Assembly (NCBI GenBank): GCA_947448675.1 | Contig: CANFOR010000194.1 | Location: 1 to 5,427 of the forward strand | Length of the DNA stretch: 5,427 nt | Source of the DNA: Betaproteobacteria bacterium | GTDB lineage: Bacteria; Pseudomonadota; Gammaproteobacteria; Burkholderiales; Burkholderiaceae_C | Direction: 5' to 3' | The notes under the pieces: generated by a model | The model's input: the letters and a program-made list of their open reading frames with translations, nothing else | The model's database searches: none | What the model was told of the DNA's origin: nothing | Part shown: positions 1 through 4,438 of the stretch, one piece after another | Layout of the letters: every line of letters begins with the position of its first letter | Numbering within the stretch: position 1 is the first letter of the stretch | Translations under genes and position numbers: made by a program

Positions 1-411
1 CAAGCGCCCGGCGTGGTGCTCATGGCCAACGCCTGGACGCCCGCCTCCATCTACGCCTACACGCGCGGCCAGTACATGCCCAGCTTTGGCGTGGGCGACT
101 CGCACGCCCGGCAAGACGACCTGATAGTGGACTTTGCACAATACCAAGGCCAAACCATTCGCATCATCCGCACCGATGTGCCGCTCATGAGCGACTACAC
201 GCCCTACTTTGCGTCCACCGCCTTGCTGCGCTTCGAGCAAGACGGCGCAAGCTTTTACGCAGTCGAAGGCAAGGGCTTTGACTACCCGGCCTACAAGGCA
301 GGCGTGCTGGCCGAGATCAACCGCCGCTACTACCGCATCCCTTCTTGGCTGCCGACCGGAGAATGTGCTTTTTGCCAGCGGCTGTGTGGGGCGAATCGCT
401 GCGCACCATAG
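1..411 (+). CDS. C-terminal part of a probable GT39/PMT-type membrane glycosyltransferase
   Basis: An open frame enters from the left edge and ends at TAG 409-411, giving about 136 residues; no start is visible. The fragment is soluble-looking and rich in aromatic residues. It contains RQDDLIVDF, a segment ending DYTPYFAST, a GKGFDYPAYKAGVL stretch and a terminal RRYYRIPSWLP followed by two cysteines. From memory this pattern (RQDDL.VDF, then Phe-rich GFxYxAYxxGVL, then YYxIPxWLPxG) is the periplasmic C-terminal region of bacterial dolichyl-phosphate-mannose mannosyltransferase-like proteins (PMT_2/GT39), multi-pass inner-membrane enzymes that transfer sugars from polyprenyl-phosphate donors. 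The membrane-spanning catalytic part would lie outside the window, so the assignment rests on the tail alone. The 102-bp gap to the next gene suggests a separate unit or a loosely spaced operon. The end of the protein (residues after WLPTGE) is Cys-rich and may have drifted. Confidence 0.6.
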   Translation, partial: QAPGVVLMANAWTPASIYAYTRGQYMPSFGVGDSHARQDDLIVDFAQYQGQTIRIIRTDVPLMSDYTPYFASTALLRFEQDGASFYAVEGKGFDYPAYKAGVLAEINRRYYRIPSWLPTGECAFCQRLCGANRCAP

Positions 412-420
412 TGCTGACAC

Positions 421-437
421 CCGGCGTGGCCAGCCGG
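421..437 (+). other. Small GC hairpin after the glycosyltransferase stop
   Basis: CCGGC (421-425) and GCCGG (433-437) form a perfect 5-bp inverted repeat with a 7-nt loop, starting 9 nt after the stop codon. There is no T run behind it, so it could be a weak or factor-assisted stop signal or an mRNA 3' end structure, but it is not a convincing intrinsic terminator. The rest of the 412-513 gap shows no clear promoter. Confidence 0.25.
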
Positions 438-513
438 ACGCCAACCCACGCCGCGCCTTTTCTGGCAAACTGTTGGCTTCAAGCCCCACAGCCACTGCCC
501 CAGCGAGAACCCT

Positions 514-1719
514 ATGCACATCCTAGACTCCCTCGTCACCCAAGCCGCTAGCATCGCCGCCATTCGGCGCGACATCCATGCCCACCCCGAGCTGTGCTTT
601 GAAGAGCAGCGCACCGCCGACGTGGTGGCCGCCAAGCTCACCGAATGGGGCATTCCCGTCCACCGGGGCATGGGCACCACCGGCGTGGTGGGCATTGTGC
701 AGGGGCGCGACGGCGGCGCCTGCGGCCAAGGCGTGGGCCTGCGCGCCGACATGGACGCCCTGCCCATGCAAGAGTTCAACACCTTTGCGCACACGAGCCA
801 GCACGCGGGCAAGATGCACGCCTGCGGCCACGACGGCCACACCGCCATGCTGCTGGCTGCTGCCCAGCACCTGGCCAAGCACCGCAACTTTGACGGCACG
901 GTGTATTTGATTTTCCAGCCCGCTGAAGAAGGCGGCGGCGGTGCGCGCGAGATGATCAAAGACGGCTTGTTTGACAAATTCCCCATGCAAGCAGTGTTTG
1001 GCCTGCACAACTGGCCGGGCCCGCAGGTGGGCCGTTTTGCCGCCAGCGCCGGGCCGGTGATGGCCTCGAGCAATGAGTTCAAAATCACCCTTCGGGGCAA
1101 GGGCGGCCACGCGGCCCTGCCGCACACCGGGCTCGACCCAGTGCCCGCCGCCTGCGCCATGGTGCAAGCCTTTCAAACCATCATCAGCCGCAACAAAAAG
1201 CCGATTGACGCAGGCGTCATCAGCGTGACCATGATCCACGCGGGCGAGGCCACCAATGTGATCCCCGACAGCTGCGAACTGCAAGGCACGGTGCGCACCT
1301 TTACGGTAGAGGTGCTCGACCTGATCGAGCGGCGCATGCAAGAGGTGGCGCAGGCCACGTGCGCTGCCTATGGCATGCAATGCGAGTTTGCCTTTGTGCG
1401 CAACTACCCGCCCACCATTAATTCGGCCTTTGAGGCCAACTTTGCCCGCGAAGTGATGGCTGGCATTGTGGGCGAGGCCAATGTAGACGTGCAAGAGCCC
1501 ACCATGGGCTCCGAAGACTTTGCCTACATGCTGCAGGCCAAGCCCGGCTGCTATGCCTTTATTGCCAACGGCGACGGCGGCCACCGCGAGATGGGCCACG
1601 GCGGTGGCCCCTGCATGCTGCACAACCCCAGCTACGACTTCAACGACGAGCTGATCCCCCTGGGCGCAACCTATTGGGTCACCCTGGCCGAGAAGTGGTT
1701 GGCGCGGGCCGCTGCATGA
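514..1719 (+). CDS. M20D-family metallopeptidase (hippurate hydrolase / N-acyl amino acid amidohydrolase type)
   Basis: This 401-residue protein is full length for the M20D family, cytoplasmic zinc/manganese amidases that split N-acyl amino acids (hippurate, N-acetyl amino acids, some indole-acetyl conjugates) into amino acid and acid. Seen in order: RRDIHAHPEL (18-27), RADMDALPM (77-85), MHACGHDGHTAMLL (101-114), QPAEEGGGGA (135-144), GLHNWP (163-168), the dimerisation-domain motif GKGGHAALP (195-203), TMGSEDFAYML (330-340) and LHNPSYDFND (369-378). By family comparison the metal ligands are Cys104, His106, Glu139, His165 and His370, with Glu138 as catalytic base; all are present, so the enzyme should be active. 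The ATG at 514 follows GAGA (505-508) at 5 nt, a modest ribosome site. There is no signal peptide. The stop overlaps the next start (ATGA, 1716-1719), so the two genes are translationally coupled. The acyl substrate cannot be told from sequence. Confidence 0.93.
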   Translation: MHILDSLVTQAASIAAIRRDIHAHPELCFEEQRTADVVAAKLTEWGIPVHRGMGTTGVVGIVQGRDGGACGQGVGLRADMDALPMQEFNTFAHTSQHAGKMHACGHDGHTAMLLAAAQHLAKHRNFDGTVYLIFQPAEEGGGGAREMIKDGLFDKFPMQAVFGLHNWPGPQVGRFAASAGPVMASSNEFKITLRGKGGHAALPHTGLDPVPAACAMVQAFQTIISRNKKPIDAGVISVTMIHAGEATNVIPDSCELQGTVRTFTVEVLDLIERRMQEVAQATCAAYGMQCEFAFVRNYPPTINSAFEANFAREVMAGIVGEANVDVQEPTMGSEDFAYMLQAKPGCYAFIANGDGGHREMGHGGGPCMLHNPSYDFNDELIPLGATYWVTLAEKWLARAAA

Positions 1720-2816
1720 TCGGCTTGCTGGAAGCCTTTTCGCAAAACTATGCCCAGGCGCGTGTCAAGTTTTTAAGCGCCGCAGCCAACGCGGGCTTGG
1801 CCGTGCAAAGCTTGGTGCACCCCTTGCAAGGCATTGAAGGCGAAGAACTGGCGATAGACGTAGCGCTAGACGGCGACGCCAACGCAAAAAAAATGCTCAT
1901 CGTCAGCAGCGGCTGCCACGGCGTAGAAGGCTACTGCGGCTCGGGCGTGCAGGTGTTTGCGCTGCACGACGCCGAGTGGCGCGACAAAGCCCGCGCCCAG
2001 GGCGTGGCCGTGCTCTACCTGCATGCGCTCAACCCCTATGGCTTTGCCTGGGCCTCGCGCACCACGCATGAAAACGTCGACCTCAACCGCAACTTTGGCC
2101 CCCATGGGCAGCCCGCGCCCGGCAACAGCGCCTACGCGCCACTGCATGCGCTCTTGGTGCCCGAGCTTTGGCCGCCTGCTACAGAAAACGTAGCTGCTAT
2201 CGCACAGCAGATGCGCCTTGTGGGCCTAAAAGCCTTTCAAACTGCAGTTACCAGCGGGCAAAACGCCTTTGCCGACGGCTTGTTTTACGCAGGCACCGCG
2301 CCCTGCTGGAGCAACCTCAGCGTGCGCGCCTTGCTGCGCCAGCACGCCAGCCGCGCACAGCGCCTGGGCTGGATCGACCTGCACACCGGCCTGGGCCCCA
2401 ATGGCATTGGCGAACGCATTTACGCGGGCCGTTACGACGCGCAAGCCTTTGCCCGCGCAGCAGCCTGGTGGAGCGGCGGCAGCACGCCAGTGACCAATAG
2501 CTTCGACGGCAGCTCGGTGTCTGCCGTGCTCAGCGGGCAAATGGTCAACGCGGTTTTTGACGAAGCGCCGCAGGCCGAGTTCACCGGCATTGCGCTCGAA
2601 TACGGCACCCTGCCCGGCCCCGAGGTGCTGCAAGCCCTGCGCGCCGACCAGTGGCTGCGCCGCCACCCGCAAGCCAGCGCCGCGCAAGCCGCCGCCCTGC
2701 GCCTGCAAGTGCGCGATGCGTTCTACGTAGACACCGACCCGTGGAAAGGCCAAGTCATCAGCCAAGCGCGGCAGGCGATGTTTCAGGCGGTGGATGGCTT
2801 GGCGGCAACGCCTTAG
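1716..2816 (+). CDS. DUF2817 family M14-like zinc carboxypeptidase
   Basis: The product is 366 residues. The ATG at 1716 is preferred over an upstream GTG at 1674 because it gives a 4-bp ATGA overlap with the amidohydrolase stop, and the family N-terminus (LEAFSQNYAQARVKFL) begins here. The core is that of DUF2817 (PF10994), relatives of M14 carboxypeptidases: SSGCHGVEGYCGSG (64-77) supplies the HxxE zinc pair His68/Glu71, HALNPYGFAW (103-112) and DLNRNF (122-127) resemble the substrate-carboxylate NR motif, WIDLHTGLGPNG (219-230) supplies the third ligand His223, and ALEYGTLPG (293-301) carries the probable catalytic Glu295. No signal peptide or membrane segment is seen, so it is probably cytoplasmic. 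Coupling to an M20 amidase suggests consecutive steps in breaking down an acylated or peptide-like compound; that is inference. A short dispersed-repeat-like sequence lies inside the gene (2178-2203), and its last ~55 bp recur in diverged form at 4205-4258. Confidence 0.88.
   Translation: MIGLLEAFSQNYAQARVKFLSAAANAGLAVQSLVHPLQGIEGEELAIDVALDGDANAKKMLIVSSGCHGVEGYCGSGVQVFALHDAEWRDKARAQGVAVLYLHALNPYGFAWASRTTHENVDLNRNFGPHGQPAPGNSAYAPLHALLVPELWPPATENVAAIAQQMRLVGLKAFQTAVTSGQNAFADGLFYAGTAPCWSNLSVRALLRQHASRAQRLGWIDLHTGLGPNGIGERIYAGRYDAQAFARAAAWWSGGSTPVTNSFDGSSVSAVLSGQMVNAVFDEAPQAEFTGIALEYGTLPGPEVLQALRADQWLRRHPQASAAQAAALRLQVRDAFYVDTDPWKGQVISQARQAMFQAVDGLAATP
2178..2203 (+). repeat. Short dispersed repeat-like element inside the DUF2817 gene
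   Basis: GCTAC (2178-2182) and GTAGC (2190-2194) form an inverted repeat around the AT-rich loop AGAAAAC. They are followed by TGCTATCGC, giving the overall pattern GCTAY-N7-RTAGCTGCTNNCGC. I recall this pattern as a small repeat scattered in Comamonadaceae genomes, usually between genes. Here it is read in frame as roughly ATENVAAIA (155-163) in a loop-like part of the protein. The inverted repeat is seen directly; membership of the dispersed family is from memory. Confidence 0.4.
2749..2803 (+). repeat. Direct repeat copy A: 3' end of the DUF2817 gene
   Basis: These 55 bp, coding for the residues around ARQAMFQAV near the protein's C-terminus, recur at 4205-4258. About 48 of 55 aligned columns agree, with one 1-base gap. 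The central 23 bp (2766-2788 against 4221-4243) are identical. Copy A ends 13 bp before the stop codon, and the cassette island lies between the two copies. Confidence 0.85.
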
Positions 2817-2860
2817 AGAGCCGGGCTTCATGGGTTCTATGACAACTGTTTTTATGCAGC

Positions 2861-2880
2861 GCAATCACGCAAGGGATTGC
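2861..2880 (+). terminator. Possible weak terminator after the hydrolase pair
   Basis: GCAATC (2861-2866) and GATTGC (2875-2880) form a perfect 6-bp stem with an 8-nt loop. It can be lengthened by GCA/TGC across a 2-nt bulge. A run of five T (2891-2895) follows, but about 7-10 nt too far away for a classic intrinsic terminator. It lies 45 bp after the DUF2817 stop on the same strand, so ending that transcript is the natural reading, at low confidence. Confidence 0.3.
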
Positions 2881-2925
2881 TGCGATTGGGTTTTTAAGGA
2901 TGATTTAAACCGCAAGAGCGTTTTG

Positions 2926-2946
2926 ATACCGCAGATTTTGCGGTAT
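2926..2946. other. Perfect 8-bp hairpin just left of the cassette island
   Basis: ATACCGCA (2926-2933) and TGCGGTAT (2939-2946) pair perfectly around a 5-nt loop (GATTT), ending 8 bp before the core-like GTTAGCC at 2954. It lacks a trailing T run on either strand. It also lacks the R/L box layout and extrahelical base of the two attC sites, so it is not called as attC. A TTGATA (2923-2928) with TATGCA (2944-2949) at 15-bp spacing overlaps it and could be a poor promoter for the cassettes. Its role is unknown; it may belong to the insertion boundary or to the lost original attachment region. Confidence 0.5.
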
Positions 2947-2954
2947 GCATTGAG

Positions 2955-3297
2955 TTAGCCAGCTTGAATAGAGCACTGGGCATTCGCATCGCTTGTTACG
3001 CTTCGGCCGCGATCTTGGTCGTCATCGGCTTGTATTGCCTGCTCTGGGTTTTCTCTTCAAGCAGTTTGGCGTGCACGGCTTGCAATTGCGCTTACTCTCT
3101 CTTTGCCGAGAACGCACGGTGCAGACAACCGCCGCTCGCGGGACTGCTGTGTGTTGCTAGCTTTGTAATGGCGGCTGGTTTGGTCTTTATTGGCAGGAGG
3201 TTTCGGACGTGAACAATCTGTCGTTTCGTTTCCGCGCAAGCGTGGGTAACAGGTCGGCCCAGAGGCGACCACCTGCGGCGTCGCCTGGCCTCCAACG
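2955..3297 (+). mobile_element. Integron gene cassette 1 (small Cys-rich membrane protein)
   Basis: The right end is set by the G/TT cleavage point of the attC site at 3244-3303. The left end is inferred from GTTAGCC (2954-2960): in the circular cassette this would pair with the R'' box GGGTAAC (3244-3250) at 6 of 7 positions, as expected for one cassette's own ends. This gives a compact 343-bp unit with one + strand ORF filling most of it, the usual layout. GTTAGCC departs by one base from GTTRRRY, and no attC or attI could be recognised to its left, so the left boundary is less sure than the right. The base composition is more AT-rich than the flanking genes. Confidence 0.6.
2964..3212 (+). 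CDS. Small Cys-rich two-helix membrane protein, cassette-borne, function unknown
   Basis: This 82-residue ORF starts at TTG 2964, only 10 bp after the inferred cassette start. No ATG or GTG lies upstream in frame before the stop at 2901, and there is no clear Shine-Dalgarno, so the start is uncertain. Two hydrophobic segments (about 8-30, RIACYASAA...LLWVF, and 58-76, LAGLLCVAS...VFIG) are membrane helices. Between them is a loop with four cysteines (37, 40, 42, 53; motif CTACNC then ARCRQPP), which suggests disulfides outside the cytoplasm or a metal site. The C-terminus ends RRFRT; Arg-rich ends usually stay in the cytoplasm, so both termini are probably inside and the Cys loop in the periplasm. 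No family was recognised. Small membrane proteins like this are common cargo of integron cassettes. No antitoxin or partner gene is seen. Confidence 0.6.
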   Translation: MNRALGIRIACYASAAILVVIGLYCLLWVFSSSSLACTACNCAYSLFAENARCRQPPLAGLLCVASFVMAAGLVFIGRRFRT

Positions 3298-3303
3298 TTG
3301 AAC
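3244..3303 (+). other. Integron attC recombination site 1
   Basis: The parts read in order are: R'' GGGTAAC (3244-3250), 5-nt spacer, L'' GGCCCA (3256-3261), stem GGCGAC (3264-3269), 10-nt loop, stem GTCGCC (3280-3285), L' TGGCC (3286-3290), 6-nt spacer TCCAAC, R' GTTGAAC (3297-3303). R' fits GTTRRRY exactly. R'' departs from RYYYAAC but keeps AAC. L'' pairs with L' leaving C3259 extrahelical after three pairs, the hallmark that directs the integrase to the bottom strand. Spacer lengths and the position of the extrahelical base match attC site 2. At 60 bp it is among the short attC sites. Integrase would cut between G3297 and T3298. Confidence 0.85.
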
Positions 3304-4158
3304 CTCTCCAAGGCCATGAGTAGTTTTGCGCCGTTAGGCATCAACCAAATGAACGATGATTTGTTCGTTTACAAATTCAGGGCGGTAAATAAGCGCCTCG
3401 TGGATTCTTTAGTAAATCCACATTTGTACTTCGCAAAGCCAAGCGATTTGAACGACCCATTTGACTGCCGCCTCAACCTAAGAGCGGCGTTTCAAAAAGC
3501 CATGTCTGTAGCCGACGGCGAGAGAGCTCTATTCCTTAAAAAACATTTAGACAATCAACCATTTTTTGATACTTGGGAATCCACACTAACTACTGTTGGA
3601 GTCTGTTCTTTCTCAATGCATACAGACAATGCCCTTTTTGAAACGCTATTGTGGGCACATTACGCTGACGAGCATCGAGGGGTATGCCTCAAGTATCAAT
3701 TTCCAAAATCCTTTCTATTGAGCACGCAATTCCAACTCGTCGTTGGAGGGGAAATCGACTATTGCGCTGACCCTCTAGTCGAACGGCTATTGAATAGCCC
3801 TACCGCTGATGAAGAGCAATTCGTCAAAGACTTGGCGCTCACCTATCTAAAAACCAAAAGCCCCGCTTGGGATTATGAAAAAGAAGTCAGACTTATTCGT
3901 AAAGCTAGTGGCATTTTTGCAATCGACGGGGGATTCTTGAAACAAGTATATTTTGGCCTTCAAACGCCCAAGGAAGACAAACAATTGGTCTTTCGCCTAG
4001 CCAATGATTATTGCAGATGCATAGACTTCTTTGAAATGGTCAGAGATGAAAGGTGTTTTGGATTTATCTCCCAGCCATACCACCATCCGTCCGCGGCCCA
4101 ACCCATTGGTCAACACGGACCTCGCGCATAAAGCGCGCGAGGCCTGTTACCTCAAACG
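3298..4158 (+). mobile_element. Integron gene cassette 2 (DUF2971)
   Basis: The cassette is bounded by the G/TT points of attC site 1 (3297/3298) and attC site 2 (4158/4159), giving 861 bp with one + strand gene. A second core-like GTTAGGC at 3333-3339, just before the preferred start codon, pairs better with this cassette's own R'' box GCCCAAC (6 of 7) than the assigned TTGAAC does (5 of 7). The cassette may therefore once have begun at 3334, with 3298-3333 being a later 36-bp addition or a relic of another site. Composition is clearly AT-richer than the chromosomal genes on either side, consistent with a foreign origin. Confidence 0.75.
3349..4131 (+). CDS. DUF2971 domain protein, cassette-borne
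   Basis: This is a 260-residue protein from ATG 3349. A TTG at 3298 and an ATG at 3316 are in frame, but DUF2971 proteins normally open with the motif found here (LFVYKFRAVN, 5-14), and 3349 lies 9-15 nt after a core-like site, as in many cassettes. Family landmarks: YFAKPSDLNDPFDCR (27-41), VCSFSM (85-90), LWAHYADEHRGVCLKY (101-116), AWDYEKEVRLI (173-183) and VYFGLQTP (200-207). The conserved NDPFDC, WxHYAxxHxGVCL and EKEVRLI motifs are intact, so it is probably functional. The biochemical role of DUF2971 is not established; members often occur in mobile elements and defence-rich regions, so phage defence is a hypothesis. There is no signal peptide or membrane segment. The last ~11 residues (AQPIGQHGPRA) and the stop codon lie inside attC site 2, so the C-terminus is set by the recombination site. 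Confidence 0.85.
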   Translation: MNDDLFVYKFRAVNKRLVDSLVNPHLYFAKPSDLNDPFDCRLNLRAAFQKAMSVADGERALFLKKHLDNQPFFDTWESTLTTVGVCSFSMHTDNALFETLLWAHYADEHRGVCLKYQFPKSFLLSTQFQLVVGGEIDYCADPLVERLLNSPTADEEQFVKDLALTYLKTKSPAWDYEKEVRLIRKASGIFAIDGGFLKQVYFGLQTPKEDKQLVFRLANDYCRCIDFFEMVRDERCFGFISQPYHHPSAAQPIGQHGPRA

Positions 4159-4164
4159 TTGAGG
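4096..4164 (+). other. Integron attC recombination site 2
   Basis: The parts read in order are: R'' GCCCAAC (4096-4102, exact RYYYAAC), 5-nt spacer CCATT, L'' GGTCAACA (4108-4115), C4116, GG 4117-4118, bulged A4119, stem CCTCGCGC (4120-4127), 7-nt loop, stem GCGCGAGG (4135-4142), CC 4143-4144, L' TGTTACC (4145-4151), 6-nt spacer TCAAAC, R' GTTGAGG (4158-4164). L'' and L' pair completely except for extrahelical C4111 after three pairs. R' deviates from GTTRRRY only in its last base; everything after G4158 belongs to the right-hand flank, so the mismatch fits an array end. The DUF2971 stop codon (4129-4131) falls in the terminal loop. Confidence 0.92.
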
Positions 4165-4204
4165 CTGTAAAAACATCCGCCAAGTGCAAATCCCGTCATC
4201 GTTT

Positions 4205-4258
4205 GCCAGGTCATCCGCCAGCGCGGCAGGCGATGTTTCAGGCAGTGAGTGGCTTGCC
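4205..4258 (+). pseudogene. Second, degenerate copy of the DUF2817 gene's 3' end (direct repeat copy B)
   Basis: It matches 2749-2803 at about 48 of 55 columns and still reads ARQAMFQAVSGL in one frame, against ARQAMFQAVDGL in the intact gene. A one-base deletion near 4219-4221 breaks the frame upstream of that, and the sequence after the Gly-Leu codons no longer matches, so the stop codon is lost. The remaining differences are substitutions, so this is a diverged relic (or comes from another strain's allele), not a fresh duplication. It begins 40 bp to the right of attC site 2. Confidence 0.8.
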
Positions 4259-4314
4259 AAAGCCTGATGCGCTCCAGGTGCTTGCCCAGCCCATCGCGGC
4301 GCAAACCAGCAGGC

Positions 4315-4404
4315 TCAAATCACACCCCAAAACACGGCCAAAGATCGGCTCACCGCCAGCATTTCTTCGTCGGACACTTTGCCTCTTACCGCGCCGATGC
4401 GCTC
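4315..4404 (-). pseudogene. C-terminal remnant of a MazF/PemK-type toxin gene
   Basis: On the - strand a frame ending at TGA (4317-4315) reads ERIGAVRGKV, SDEEMLAVSRSL, AVFWGVI. I recognise this as the last helix region of MazF/PemK-family toxins, ribonucleases of type II toxin-antitoxin systems, where the pattern is close to RIGxVxGxLSDExMxAVxxALAxFLG. The preceding residues up to the FAH stop (HRAWRRAAVAP) may also belong to it. The SH3-like catalytic core, the start codon and any antitoxin gene are missing, because the FAH coding sequence begins directly upstream. It is a fossil with no toxin activity expected. The assignment is by pattern memory over about 29 residues. Confidence 0.55.
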
Positions 4405-4438
4405 GGGCGCAACAGCGGCGCGGCGCCAGGCCCTGTGT

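Larger units (their letters stand above)
4132..4438. other. Gene-free stretch: array end plus gene fragments
   Basis: No intact gene lies between the DUF2971 stop and the FAH gene. The stretch holds the right half of attC site 2 (to 4164), about 40 bp of unassigned sequence (4165-4204), a diverged fragment of the DUF2817 3' end (4205-4258), another ~56 bp unassigned, and the tail of a MazF-like gene on the - strand (from 4315). A + strand frame stays open across much of it, but the resulting sequence does not look like a protein apart from the ARQAMFQAV fragment. Confidence 0.7.

Noticed and set aside
330..1160. - strand open frame (276 codons) spanning the glycosyltransferase end and the amidohydrolase
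   Set aside because: Low-complexity Cys/Trp/Pro/Ser-rich translation with no recognisable motif; antisense shadow.
523..1623. Long - strand open frame (366 codons) opposite the amidohydrolase
   Set aside because: It mirrors the GC-rich codon pattern of the M20 gene, is rich in His/Gly/Ala without any domain, and overlaps a gene with all catalytic motifs.
1674..1715. Upstream GTG start for the DUF2817 gene
   Set aside because: It would overlap the M20 gene by 46 bp and adds residues unlike the family; the ATGA at 1716 is the natural start.
2926..2946. The same hairpin as an intrinsic terminator
   Set aside because: No T run follows it on either strand.
2914..2960. The 2926-2946 hairpin as a third attC ending at GTTAGCC
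   Set aside because: No R'' resembling GGCTAAC at the right distance, no extrahelical base, and the flanks do not pair.
3244..3339. A longer attC ending at GTTAGGC 3333-3339
   Set aside because: The stem GGCGAC/GTCGCC would be strongly off-centre, and no L' next to 3333 pairs with any upstream L''; the 60-bp site ending at 3303 is symmetric and matches attC site 2.
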